The position numbers were made by a program, and so were the translations under genes. The notes below the pieces were generated by a model that made no database searches, was not told where the DNA came from, and saw nothing but the letters and a program-made list of their open reading frames with translations. From JAGQPD01 sp020426865 (GTDB lineage Bacteria; Planctomycetota; Planctomycetia; Pirellulales; Pirellulaceae), in NCBI GenBank assembly GCA_041399065.1, contig JAWKTN010000004.1:186001-250000 (forward strand): a DNA stretch of 64,000 bases. The letters are read 5' to 3'. This document shows positions 17,179 to 25,912 of the stretch, piece by piece (positions within the stretch are counted from its first letter, which is position 1; every line of letters begins with the position of its first letter).

Positions 17179-17503
17179 GAAATGGCGAATCCTGATAACT
17201 GAGGATGTTCAACAAGCGGCGGGCTGCAGATGTGTCCCGAGACCACCTTGTCGACACGTTTTCCACAATGATATCCGCTCGATTGTATCGAGTGCCCATC
17301 GGGAAGGCGAGATGTGCCCGCCACGTATCACGTGAGCAATCATGAAGATTCGGTGAACCCCTGCTAGCAGCTGCAACGGGGGGCGTGATTTTCGGGGTGG
17401 AGGTAGGAACTGGCATCTGTTACACTTCGCGACCGCTGTGGAACACGGTTATCAAAATTGAAATCCATACCACGTATATTTCTCACGGATGAGGAAACTC
17501 GAT
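17179..17503. other. Divergent intergenic region
   Basis: No gene or RNA was recognised. It should contain the promoters of the minus-strand hypothetical gene and of the TIGR03009-like gene. Confidence 0.4.
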
Positions 17504-18580
17504 ATGACCAGCTCGACCCAGCCGTCGACCCCGCATGCCATTCAAGGATGGACGATCACCAATGGCGTATTCGTAGCGGTAGCACTCGTATCGGCAATGT
17601 TAGGGAGTCAGCCATGGTCGGCAATGGCTCAGGCGCCGGTCGGTCAAGCGGGGGCACCACGCGGCCCGGCGCAGGCCGCTGCAGGCGCACCGGTACCGCC
17701 TCCATTCCAGTTAACTCCGGAACAAGAGCAGCGAGTGCAGCAGATCTTGGAGTTTTGGGAACATCGTACCGCCAAGATCAAGGTATTTACCTGCCAATTC
17801 GACCGTTGGGAATACGACAAGGTGTTTGGCGTGATGGATGCGGACGGGAAACCTGTGGCGAAAACAGTTTGCAAGGGGACAATTCGTTACGCATCGCCGG
17901 ATAAGGGTGAATTTGATGTGACGGAAGTGGGTCAGTATCAAGAGGGGGCAGGCGGCAAGGCCGACTATCCAGCGAAACCCGTTTCACAATACGAACATTG
18001 GATTTGCGATGGTAACTCGGTCTACGAATTCAACGGCGAGGGGAAAATTCTGACGGAAGCACGCCTGCCTGCCAATGCGAAGGGGCAAGCGATTACGGAT
18101 GGCCCGCTACCGTTTCTGTTCAATGCCAAAAAGGAAAAGATTTTGGCTCGGTTTTGGGTCCGCGAATTGAAACCTCTGCAGCAAGGTCAATTCGTCTTGC
18201 AGGCGGTGCCGAAGACAGCTTTCGATGCTGGCAATTTTGATCAGATCGTGATTTTGATCGACGAAAAAGAGTTCTTGCCCACAGGCATGCAGATGGTAAC
18301 CCCCGGCGGGCAGGCTCGTCTGTCGTATGTTTTTCGCGACCGGAAGGTCAACGGTTTGGTGGGCAACCTCAAAGAGTTCGCCGGCAGCTTCATCCGTCCC
18401 GATTTGCCACGTGGATGGCGGAAAAACGTGGAAGATTACCGCGATCCCAACGCTGCGATTCAAGCCATGCAGGCGCAACAGCCTGGCAGTAGCCGCGACC
18501 CTGCCGCAGCGGCCTCGCCCAATGCGAACCCCGGCCGACAAGCTCGACAGAATACAGCGGCTCCGCCCGTACGCAAGTAG
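17504..18580 (+). CDS. TIGR03009-like exported planctomycete protein
   Basis: About 358 residues. An N-terminal signal (GVFVAVALVSAMLGSQPWSAMAQA) is followed by a Gly/Ala/Pro linker. A LolA-like beta domain starts at PFQLTPEQEQRVQQILEFWE and contains CKGTIRYASPDKGEFDV, EHWICDGNSVYEFN and PLPFLFNAKKEKI, the pattern of family TIGR03009. The C-terminal 40 residues are Pro/Ala/Gln-rich and disordered. The ATG at 17504 has AGGA 8 nt upstream; the ATG at 17489 has no such site. By its fold it may bind lipid or lipoprotein in the periplasm, but no role has been shown for the family. Confidence 0.85.
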   Translation: MTSSTQPSTPHAIQGWTITNGVFVAVALVSAMLGSQPWSAMAQAPVGQAGAPRGPAQAAAGAPVPPPFQLTPEQEQRVQQILEFWEHRTAKIKVFTCQFDRWEYDKVFGVMDADGKPVAKTVCKGTIRYASPDKGEFDVTEVGQYQEGAGGKADYPAKPVSQYEHWICDGNSVYEFNGEGKILTEARLPANAKGQAITDGPLPFLFNAKKEKILARFWVRELKPLQQGQFVLQAVPKTAFDAGNFDQIVILIDEKEFLPTGMQMVTPGGQARLSYVFRDRKVNGLVGNLKEFAGSFIRPDLPRGWRKNVEDYRDPNAAIQAMQAQQPGSSRDPAAAASPNANPGRQARQNTAAPPVRK

Positions 18581-19010
18581 CCCGGTACGAGTCTCGCGCG
18601 AATCTCCCGGAGAGTCTTGTGGGACTGCCTGTCCCAACCTTTCCGGCGGGGTGATGCCAACGGCCAGCCCTTCGGGCGTGGACCTTCCGTACCGACGACA
18701 GCTGCGTCGATAGTGATCCGCTGGCTCAATGGGCGCCCATCTCGCGATCGGTCTCTCCGGCGCACGGTTGATCGGTAGAATTTCGCAATACTTGGCACAA
18801 AGGTTGCTGCGGGTAATCGCTTTTCTTGTGTCGGTGCCAGCCCTATAATTTCAAGCTGACGCCAACGAATACCGGAGTGGGGGATCGCCATCGGTGGAAC
18901 GAGGAATGCAGAACCAGACGGATGGGCAGTTACCCGGTTGTCCGAAAGATCGTTGCTGCGATACTCGCGAGCGTCGCCGTGTTACTCGGTGGACCACGGG
19001 GACCATCACC
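18581..19010. other. Intergenic region with a small hairpin and a doubtful leader ORF
   Basis: TGGGAC (18620-18625) and GTCCCA (18631-18636) form a short hairpin that might terminate the TIGR03009-like gene, though no strong T tract follows. A short reading frame of 30 codons (18925-19014) encodes a signal-like peptide and its TGA overlaps the GTG chosen for nfeD (GTGA at 19011). An in-frame GTG at 18894 would extend nfeD by 39 Arg/Cys-rich residues. Confidence 0.35.
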
Positions 19011-21257
19011 GTGAAACTATCCATGGCATTATCCATGGCACTGCCGCTATCGCTGGCGATGTTGCAGGTGCTGGTACCGTGGACGGACCGCGTCGTCATG
19101 GGCCAAGCGGAGGTAGCGGGCCAAGCGGAGATGGCGGGCAATGACGACGAGGCGAACGTTGCGGGTGGGAGTCTTCGAACCGCGCGATTGATTCGGGTGC
19201 CGCTTCCGATCCAGGGGAACGTCGACAAGCACGTGCAGCGGATGATTGAGCAGGTGTTGAGCGACTTGCCTGTCAGTGACGAGCGCCCGATTTTGGTGTT
19301 GGAGTTCTGGCAGGCTCCCAGTCTGGACAAGGGGGCCGCGGATTCCAGCGAGTTTGAGCGAGCGTTGGGTTTGGCGAGATACTTGACGAGCGATCGAGTG
19401 AGTCAGGTGCGGACGGTGGCCTATTTGCCGCAATCGGTGTTTGGTCACGCGGTGTTACCGGTGATTGCCTGCGAAGAGATTGTGATGTCGCCTGATGCGG
19501 AGTTCGGCAGTGCCGGCATACGGGAGGCAACGATTGGGGAGGCGATGCGGAGTGCGTATTCGGAGATTGCGACAAAGCGGAGGACGATCGACCCGTTGTT
19601 GGCGCTGGCCATGTTGGACCCTGACCTTGAGGTCCTGAAGGTCACGACGCCGGCGGGGACACGGTACGTATTGAGCGACGATGTCGCGAAGTTGCGCGAC
19701 GAGACTCAGGTCAATCAATTGGACACGGTTGTTCGCCAGGGGGACTACGCCAAGTTTACGGGGACGGAGCTGCGTATTGGTCACGGGTTTGTCAGCCATC
19801 TGGTGAGGGACCGGCAGGAGTTAGCGGCGACGCTGGAGATTCCGTTGGGGGAATTGGAACTTGACCCGTCGTTGGGTGCGGGATGGAAGCCGATACTCAT
19901 ACGGCTGGACACGCCGATAACTCAGCGCGTTGTCAATCGGATCCAGCGCGGTATTGAGGACCACTTGCGTGGCGGCGAAGTGAACATGATTTTGTTGCAG
20001 TTGGACAGTCCTGGCGGTTCGCCGGCGGAGAGCATCCGTCTGGCATATTACTTGTCCGAGATTGACAGTTCGCGGATCCGGACGGTGGCATACGTCGAGC
20101 AGGCGTTAGGCGATGCGGCGCTGGTAGCGTTTGCGTGTGACCAAGTTGTGGCTCATACCGAAGCCACGATGGGTGGGGCAGGGGCCGACTACTTTAATGA
20201 CGAGGAAGTGACAAGTCTCACAGAGGCGGCGCGCCGCATCGCGACGCAGAAGTCGCGAGGTTGGTCGTTGATTGCCGCGATGTTTGATGAGCGGCTGACG
20301 GTTCATCGCTTTGTCGTGCGTGGCACGCCGTTGGTGGGCTATTTCTGTCAGGACGAATTGCAGTCGCAGCGCGATCCCGATCGCTGGACGCAGGGGAATG
20401 AAGTTACGACCCTCGATACGGCGCTGACGTTGCAGGGAGTTCAATTGGAGCAGATGCAGGTTGCCCGTTACACGGTGGAGAGTCTGAACGAATTGCAGCA
20501 GTTGTACAATTTGGATCGGGTGCCCGAGCAGGTGCGATTTTCTTGGGCTTATGACGTCTTTGACTTTTTGGCACGACCGCAGGTCGCTGGCACGTTGTTG
20601 TTTTTCGCGATGTTTGCCCTGCTCATGGAACTGACAACACCGGGACTGGGCGTCGGCGGTTTCATTTCCGCCGTTTGTTTCGTGTTGTTTTTTTACAGCC
20701 AGTTTCTCAACGAAACCGCCGGCATGCTGGAAGTGTTGCTGTTTCTAACCGGCGTCGCGTGCTTGTTGGTCGAAGGATTTGTCTTGCCCGGGTTTGGGGT
20801 CTTTGGTGTCGGTGGAATTCTGTTGGTACTGGCGTCATTGATCTTGGCGAGTCAGACGTTTGTCTTGCCGCAGAATGAATATCAGATGCGGCAGATCCCG
20901 TTGTCGATTTTCCCGGTGCTGGCGGCGATGGCAGGATTGGGGTCGGGGATGTTTGTGTTGCGAAAGTACATAGATCGAGCGCCGCTGCTGAAGCGAATTA
21001 TGTTGAACCCGCCGGTCGGTGAGCAGTTGGAGAATATTTCGCGACGGGAGTCACTCGTGTCGTGGACGCACTTGATCGGAAAGACGGGGGTTGCGGTAAC
21101 CCGTTTGTCCCCCTCCGGCAAGGCACGATTCGATGACGATCAAATCGTGGCTGTGATTAGCGACGGTGAGTTAATCCCCCTGGGGCACAGTGTGACGGTT
21201 GTTGAAGTGCAGGGAAATCGAGTTGTTGTACAAGCGGCTAGTGAAAGGGAATCATGA
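19011..21257 (+). CDS. NfeD-type membrane serine protease-like protein with two ClpP-like domains
   Basis: 748 residues from the GTG at 19011, chosen because it starts a clean signal peptide (KLSMALSMALPLSLAML). Two ClpP/crotonase-like domains (about 60-260 and 290-530) are followed by 4-5 membrane segments (about 550-700) and an NfeD OB-fold domain at the C-terminus (IGKTGVAVTRLSPSGKARF). In active NfeD proteases the nucleophile lies in a Ser-Ala-Gly motif; here the corresponding places read FGHAVLP (near 145) and LGDAALV (near 368), so both sites look catalytically dead. It is the first gene of an nfeD-nfeD-floA operon and overlaps the next gene by 4 nt. Confidence 0.88.
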   Translation: MKLSMALSMALPLSLAMLQVLVPWTDRVVMGQAEVAGQAEMAGNDDEANVAGGSLRTARLIRVPLPIQGNVDKHVQRMIEQVLSDLPVSDERPILVLEFWQAPSLDKGAADSSEFERALGLARYLTSDRVSQVRTVAYLPQSVFGHAVLPVIACEEIVMSPDAEFGSAGIREATIGEAMRSAYSEIATKRRTIDPLLALAMLDPDLEVLKVTTPAGTRYVLSDDVAKLRDETQVNQLDTVVRQGDYAKFTGTELRIGHGFVSHLVRDRQELAATLEIPLGELELDPSLGAGWKPILIRLDTPITQRVVNRIQRGIEDHLRGGEVNMILLQLDSPGGSPAESIRLAYYLSEIDSSRIRTVAYVEQALGDAALVAFACDQVVAHTEATMGGAGADYFNDEEVTSLTEAARRIATQKSRGWSLIAAMFDERLTVHRFVVRGTPLVGYFCQDELQSQRDPDRWTQGNEVTTLDTALTLQGVQLEQMQVARYTVESLNELQQLYNLDRVPEQVRFSWAYDVFDFLARPQVAGTLLFFAMFALLMELTTPGLGVGGFISAVCFVLFFYSQFLNETAGMLEVLLFLTGVACLLVEGFVLPGFGVFGVGGILLVLASLILASQTFVLPQNEYQMRQIPLSIFPVLAAMAGLGSGMFVLRKYIDRAPLLKRIMLNPPVGEQLENISRRESLVSWTHLIGKTGVAVTRLSPSGKARFDDDQIVAVISDGELIPLGHSVTVVEVQGNRVVVQAASERES

Positions 21258-21868
21258 CACCTCTGTTGTGGGCGATTGTACTGCTGCTGCTCGGGATCCT
21301 GATCCTGGCACTGGAGGCCTTTATTCCCTCGGCCGGGATCTTGGGATTGTTATCGGCGTCGGCCGTGATTTCTTCCGTGTTCCTGGTCTATTACTATTAC
21401 GACCTCGCGTCGGGCACCATTTTTTTTGCGGTCGCTGTGGGAGTGATCGGCTTTGCGCTCCATAGTGGGATCCGCTGGTGGCCCCAATCCCCCATGGGAC
21501 GCAGGATCCTCAATATCCCTCCGCCGGGAGCCGAATTGCCCGCCGATCCGACGGAACAAGATCCGCGGATGGCACTGGTAGGGCGCCGAGGTGTCGCCAA
21601 GTCGAAGATGTTACCCAGCGGCGCGATCACGATCGACGGACGCACCTACGATGCCGTGAGCGACGGGCAGGCGATCGACGTGGGTGAGCCGATCGAGGTG
21701 CTGATGGTGCGAGGGAACCGAATCGTCGTCAGGAAGTCACGAAACGGTCAACACCCCGCGGTCGCTACCGCAGCGACGGTTGATCCGCGACCAATAGCGC
21801 CGACGCAGGCAGGTTCAAAGCCTCTTGACGCGGTCGTCCCTGATCCGTTCGACGAGCCATTGGGTTGA
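21254..21868 (+). CDS. Short NfeD-family protein
   Basis: 204 residues. Two to three N-terminal membrane segments (LLWAIVLLLLGILILALEAF, then GLLSASAVISSVFLVYYY and FFAVAVGVIGFAL) are followed by an OB-fold NfeD domain (LVGRRGVAKSKMLPSGAITIDG through GEPIEVLMVRGNRIVV). The short NfeD type partners flotillin-like proteins in membrane microdomains. It starts within the stop of the upstream protease-like gene (ATGA at 21254) and lies 80 nt before floA. The C-terminal 35 residues are Pro/Thr/Ala-rich. Confidence 0.9.
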   Translation: MTPLLWAIVLLLLGILILALEAFIPSAGILGLLSASAVISSVFLVYYYYDLASGTIFFAVAVGVIGFALHSGIRWWPQSPMGRRILNIPPPGAELPADPTEQDPRMALVGRRGVAKSKMLPSGAITIDGRTYDAVSDGQAIDVGEPIEVLMVRGNRIVVRKSRNGQHPAVATAATVDPRPIAPTQAGSKPLDAVVPDPFDEPLG

Positions 21869-21948
21869 CAAGACAACCCTGCTAGGATAGAGATGCGGTT
21901 TCGGAGAGATGAATAGGAAGCTTGGCCTAGGAAAAGGTTTGTAGCATC

Positions 21949-23028
21949 ATGCGAACGTTTGGGCAAATACAACAGCAGTTCAGCACCTTCCGTCCCTTGC
22001 TGGCGGCGGATGACTTCTGGCAGATGGCCGGAGTCATTCTGATCGTGATGCTGTTGCTGATCTTTTTGGTTGCGTTTGGTGTCTTTTACAGCTATTTCCG
22101 CCTGTGGATCCAGTCGGTGACGACCGGTGCTGGAATTACGATTTGGGATTTGATCGGGATGACATTTCGTCGCGTCAATCCGTCGTTGATTGTGCGGAGT
22201 AAGGTGATGGCGGTTCAGGCCGGATTGGGCGAGGAAACTGGGATCACGAGTAAGGTGCTTGAATCGCATTATTTGTCACGAGGCAATGTGCCGCTAGTGA
22301 TTCGTGCGATGATCGCGGCCGCCAAGGCCAAGACGATCAATCTGACCTTCGAGAAAGCGCGGGCGATTGATCTGGCCGGACGGAACGTATTGGAAGCGGT
22401 TCAGACCAGCGTCTATCCAAAAGTGATTGACTGCCCTGCCAAGAATTCTGGCCGACCGCATCTGGATGCTGTGGCGAAAGATGGAATCCAGCTCAAAGTG
22501 AACGCTCGCGTGACCGTCCGCGCCAACATCGAGCGGTTGATCGGTGGTGCGACGGAGGAAACGATTGTTGCTCGAGTGGGTGAAGGAATCGTCAGCGCCA
22601 TTGGATCCGCTTCGTCGCACAAAGACGTGCTGGAGAATCCCGACTTGATTTCCAAGGCCGTCCTTTCCCGGCGATTGGATTCACAGACAGCGTTCGAAAT
22701 TGTTTCCATCGATATCGCTGATATCGACGTGGGTGACAATATCGGCGCTCGGTTGCAGGCCGATCAGGCCGAGGCTGACACCAGAGTGGCACGTGCCAGG
22801 GCCGAAGGACGTCGTGCCATGGCGGCTGCCGCCGAACAAGAAATGACGGCCAAGGTGGAAGAGAGCCGGGCGGCACTGGTGGAAGCGGAGTCCGAAGTGC
22901 CGAAGGCGATTGCTGAGGCGTTTCGCGGGGGACAGTTGGGGATTTTGGATTACTACCAATTGCGTAATGTGCAGGCCGATACCGAAATGCGCAAGTCCAT
23001 TGCCGGCACTGGGAACAAAACCGGCTGA
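21949..23028 (+). CDS. floA: Flotillin-like protein FloA
   Basis: 359 residues. An N-terminal membrane segment (MAGVILIVMLLLIFLVAFGVF, about 22-43) is followed by a FloA/UPF0365 core (TIWDLIGMTFRRVNPSLIV, VNARVTVRANIERLIGGATEETI) and a coiled-coil region rich in Ala/Glu/Arg (QADQAEADTRVARARAEGRR). FloA scaffolds functional membrane microdomains, and nfeD-floA adjacency is the standard arrangement. Full length relative to the family (about 330 residues) plus a slightly longer N-terminus. Confidence 0.95.
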   Translation: MRTFGQIQQQFSTFRPLLAADDFWQMAGVILIVMLLLIFLVAFGVFYSYFRLWIQSVTTGAGITIWDLIGMTFRRVNPSLIVRSKVMAVQAGLGEETGITSKVLESHYLSRGNVPLVIRAMIAAAKAKTINLTFEKARAIDLAGRNVLEAVQTSVYPKVIDCPAKNSGRPHLDAVAKDGIQLKVNARVTVRANIERLIGGATEETIVARVGEGIVSAIGSASSHKDVLENPDLISKAVLSRRLDSQTAFEIVSIDIADIDVGDNIGARLQADQAEADTRVARARAEGRRAMAAAAEQEMTAKVEESRAALVEAESEVPKAIAEAFRGGQLGILDYYQLRNVQADTEMRKSIAGTGNKTG

Positions 23029-23072
23029 CCCTTAAGGCCGCGTGTTCCCGTCATGTGGCTTCAGGTGATTTC

Positions 23073-23894
23073 ATGGCAACCGACTATGTGCTCAATGACT
23101 ATGTGCTCCACGCTCCGATCCTGTTCGCCGACCTTGGCGATTGGATCCGCGTGATTATCTTTATCGTCTTTATCGTCGCTCCCATCGTGACGCAGGTGAT
23201 GAAAGGGGCGAACAAGCAGGCCGGCGGCGGGAATCGAGCTGGTGGGCCTGGTGGGCCTGGTGGGCCTGGTGGGCCTGGTGGGCAACGTCCGCCGCGACCG
23301 CAGGTCGGGGGCGGAGCACAGCAAGGCGGCGGACCGCGTGATGCCCTGGACGCCGAAATCGAACGGTTTCTCAAAGAAGCCGGGCAAAAGCCGGCCGGAC
23401 AGCGTCCTCCGCAACAACAAAACACGCCAGTGGCACGGCCCGTACCCCGCCCACGACCCCGCGGCGATGTTGTTCAAGCGGAAATCGTCGAGGACAAGCC
23501 GCGCCGCTTGGTGACGGAATCGCTTTACGATGCGTCGGTCGATGATCCGTACCAAGGGCAATCGGTTTCCGAACACGTTCGACAACATATCAATACCCAG
23601 GATATTTCTCGGCACGCCCAGCAGTTGGGTGCGGGCGTCTCGGCGGAGGTTGACAGCCTATCCAATCATGTACATTCCGTATTTGACCACGAAGTTGGTA
23701 GTTTGGCGGGGCGGGCCTCGTTGGAGCAGCAAAGCGGATTGGCCGATACGTCAGGCGAATCGGCGACGTCCGCCAAGGCAAGAGCGGATCGCGGAACGGC
23801 GGCGGAACGTTTTCGCAAGATGTTACAGAATCCCGAATCCATTCGTCAGGCAGTGATCCTCAGTGAGATCTTTAACCGACGGACGCCACAATGA
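23073..23894 (+). CDS. Hypothetical membrane-anchored protein with Gly-Gly-Pro repeats
   Basis: 273 residues from the ATG at 23073 (AGGTGA upstream). One membrane segment (DWIRVIIFIVFIVAPIV, about 22-40) is followed by a Gly/Pro/Arg/Gln-rich disordered region, including GGP repeats encoded by a 9-bp tandem repeat at 23241-23282, and a C-terminal helix (AERFRKMLQNPESIRQAVILSEIFNR). It sits between floA and a dehydrogenase and overlaps the latter by 4 nt. I take it as a conserved planctomycete member of the flotillin operon; its biochemical function is unknown. Confidence 0.8.
   Translation: MATDYVLNDYVLHAPILFADLGDWIRVIIFIVFIVAPIVTQVMKGANKQAGGGNRAGGPGGPGGPGGPGGQRPPRPQVGGGAQQGGGPRDALDAEIERFLKEAGQKPAGQRPPQQQNTPVARPVPRPRPRGDVVQAEIVEDKPRRLVTESLYDASVDDPYQGQSVSEHVRQHINTQDISRHAQQLGAGVSAEVDSLSNHVHSVFDHEVGSLAGRASLEQQSGLADTSGESATSAKARADRGTAAERFRKMLQNPESIRQAVILSEIFNRRTPQ
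23241..23282 (+). repeat. 9-bp in-frame tandem repeat (Gly-Gly-Pro codons)
   Basis: The unit GGTGGGCCT occurs four and two-thirds times without mismatch inside the preceding membrane protein gene. Being a multiple of three, copy-number change would only vary linker length. Confidence 0.9.
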
Positions 23895-24802
23895 CCGCTG
23901 ATCGCAATACTCGGATTGGTTGGATCGGCACCGGTGTCATGGGGCGGAGTATGTGCGGCCACCTGTTGGCGGCCGGGTACGCGACGACCGTCTACAACCG
24001 GTCCCGGGAAAAAGCACAATGCTTGCTCGACGCAGGAGCGACTTGGGCTGATTCGCCTAAGGACGTAGCGGCCGCCAGCGATGTCGTGTTTTCCATCGTC
24101 GGCTATCCGCACGATGTGCGAAGCGTGATCCTGGGCGAACACGGGGTACTGGCCGGATGTAAGAACGGCGCGGTGATCGTCGATATGACGACCAGTCAGC
24201 CGGCGCTGGCAGTGGAGATTGCCGAGCGCGCCGCGGCCAATGGGGTTCGTGCCATGGACGCGCCTGTGTCAGGAGGTGACGTAGGTGCCCGTGAGGCGCG
24301 CCTTTCCATTATGGTCGGCGGCAGTCGCGAAACATTCGATGAACTGCTCCCCTTGTGGGAAAGGATGGGAAAGACGGTTGTCTACCAGGGGCCAGCGGGT
24401 TCGGGACAACATACCAAGATGGTCAATCAGATCCTGATCGCCACCAACATGATCGGTGTTTGTGAGGCCTTGCTGTATGGCCACCGAGCGGGATTGGATT
24501 TGCCGACGGTGCTGAAATCCGTTTCCTCTGGGGCAGCGGGCAGCTGGTCGCTAAGCAACTTGGGGCCGCGAATTATGCAAAACGACTTTGCCCCCGGCTT
24601 CTTTGTCGAGCATTTTATTAAAGACATGCAGATCGCGTTGGATGAATCGCGACGCCTGGGACTGGCGTTGCCCGGTCTGGCGCTGGCACATCAACTGTAC
24701 GTCGCGCTGGCGGCGCAGGGGCACGCGCGCGACGGCACGCAGGCGCTGGAATTGGCACTCGCATCCCTGTCGGGAATCGATTGGAACTCGCGCCGACGGT
24801 AG
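23891..24802 (+). CDS. 3-hydroxyisobutyrate dehydrogenase-family NAD(P) oxidoreductase
   Basis: 303 residues. The Rossmann motif IGWIGTGVMGRSMCGHL (GxGxMG) is at residues 9-25. The family substrate motif DAPVSGGDVGAREARLSIMVGG and the catalytic lysine segment GSGQHTKMVNQILIA follow, as do the C-terminal helices. The family includes 3-hydroxyisobutyrate, tartronate semialdehyde and glyoxylate reductases; the exact substrate cannot be read from the sequence. The start overlaps the stop of the upstream gene (ATGA), so it is part of the nfeD-floA operon. Confidence 0.92.
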   Translation: MTADRNTRIGWIGTGVMGRSMCGHLLAAGYATTVYNRSREKAQCLLDAGATWADSPKDVAAASDVVFSIVGYPHDVRSVILGEHGVLAGCKNGAVIVDMTTSQPALAVEIAERAAANGVRAMDAPVSGGDVGAREARLSIMVGGSRETFDELLPLWERMGKTVVYQGPAGSGQHTKMVNQILIATNMIGVCEALLYGHRAGLDLPTVLKSVSSGAAGSWSLSNLGPRIMQNDFAPGFFVEHFIKDMQIALDESRRLGLALPGLALAHQLYVALAAQGHARDGTQALELALASLSGIDWNSRRR

Positions 24803-24814
24803 AAACGTCGCGTA

Positions 24815-24904
24815 CTACTTCTTGCGATGCCGAATCTTGGACCGCATGCGGCGCTTCTTACGCCCGAGCTTACGTCGACCTTTTCCCGTTTTTTTTGTTC
24901 CCAC
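24815..24904 (-). CDS. 29-residue highly basic ribosome-associated-type protein
   Basis: A 29-codon gene starting with GTG at 24904, with AGGAG (24914-24918) 9 nt upstream. About 60 percent of residues are Lys or Arg, with the core GRKKRRMRSKIRHRKK. This matches the pattern of the tiny AURKAIP1/COX24-domain (bS22-like) small-subunit proteins, which read KKRRxRMxKKxHRK. The excellent ribosome-binding site and the lack of any competing gene argue that it is real. It lies 12 nt from the convergent dehydrogenase stop. Annotation pipelines often miss it because of size. Family assignment is by pattern only. Confidence 0.65.
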   Translation of the reverse strand: MGTKKTGKGRRKLGRKKRRMRSKIRHRKK

Positions 24905-25057
24905 TCGCGATTTCTCCTCACTTTGTCATTGCCCGATGGATTGGCCTGAAGGGTTCGCCACGAACGTGCCGACTGGCCCCGGTCCAGACTGCCGGCCCGG
25001 TCGCGCCAATCCCGCAGTGTATCAGAGCAATCCCCCCCATCGCAAGTCCGCTGGCCA

Positions 25058-25492
25058 CTACCACGAATGGTCTGATAGGCAGGAGCGCATCAAGGTGAGA
25101 AGTGCGTTGGGGTCGTACGGTTTTCGAACAAAATAGCGGCAACCAGCCGATCGGCAGCGGCGAATGGTATCTGGTGCGTCCGAACCGCTGACGATCACGA
25201 TCGGGATTTCGCAAGTTTCAGGGGCGTCACTCCAGCGTTGGCAGAGGTCCAATCCGCTTACGTCCGGAAGGTGAATATCCAGTACGATCAAATGAGGGCG
25301 ATACTGTTGGAGCATCTGTTCGGCTTCTGCACCGTTAGCGGCCGTGACCGTCTTGAAGCCCTGTCGCGAGAGGCGTTCGGACAAGACCTCGGTTTGATGT
25401 GGCTCGTCGTCCACGATCAGAACCACGTGAGGAACGAGGGACGGTACCTCGGCCATTTCCGGTTCCAGTAGGGCATCAGAGGAAGCTAACAT
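25058..25492 (-). CDS. Single-domain response regulator (CheY-like receiver)
   Basis: 144 residues from the ATG at 25492, which has AAGGAG 9 nt upstream. The receiver fold is complete: acidic pair in VVLIVDDEPHQTEVL, phospho-acceptor Asp in LIVLDIHLPDVSG, Ser/Thr in IVIVSGSD, and Lys in YFVRKPYD. There is no output domain, so it acts by protein interaction, probably downstream of a histidine kinase encoded elsewhere. An N-terminal extension of about 20 residues precedes the receiver. Confidence 0.92.
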   Translation of the reverse strand: MLASSDALLEPEMAEVPSLVPHVVLIVDDEPHQTEVLSERLSRQGFKTVTAANGAEAEQMLQQYRPHLIVLDIHLPDVSGLDLCQRWSDAPETCEIPIVIVSGSDAPDTIRRCRSAGCRYFVRKPYDPNALLTLMRSCLSDHSW

Positions 25493-25912
25493 CGTATCAA
25501 GCTCCTTTTGGGCGGGGGCCGTGTGGGGAGGGGGGAGGCGGTTTGCGCGACTGGGGATTTCAGCCGCACAAACGTACGTCACAAACCACGCTGCGTCAAA
25601 TCGAAAGTCCCCCGGCTGTCCCAGCCGTAGCCTCCCCGCAAGAGTTCCTCGTCACTACTAGCCGTCTTGGCAAGATCCCCCCAACCGTCCCAGGACAAAT
25701 CAGCCCGACCGATCCCAGCACTTCCTGAGCAACAAAGCAACAATTGAGCGATTCCGTGTGTGGAGTCAATTTCGACAAAACCCTTTCCACCCGATCGTTC
25801 GTGTTATAATGCGAGGGTGACGTCCGCGGCTGATCCCGGCCCGTTCCTGGGCCGCCTGCGGTTTCTTGTTCAATGAATCAACCGTTGTTTTTTCCAAGAC
25901 GAGTCCTTGAAT
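25493..25912. other. Divergent intergenic region
   Basis: No gene was seen in these 420 nt. It contains the Shine-Dalgarno sequence of the response regulator at its left end and a candidate promoter for the zinc-ribbon protein near its right end. Confidence 0.4.
25784..25810 (+). promoter_or_regulatory. Candidate sigma70-type promoter for the zinc-ribbon gene
   Basis: A perfect TATAAT (25805-25810) lies about 100 nt before the start codon. The best -35 candidate, TTTCCA (25784-25789), is weak and has a short 15-nt spacer, so only the -10 element is convincing. Confidence 0.3.
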
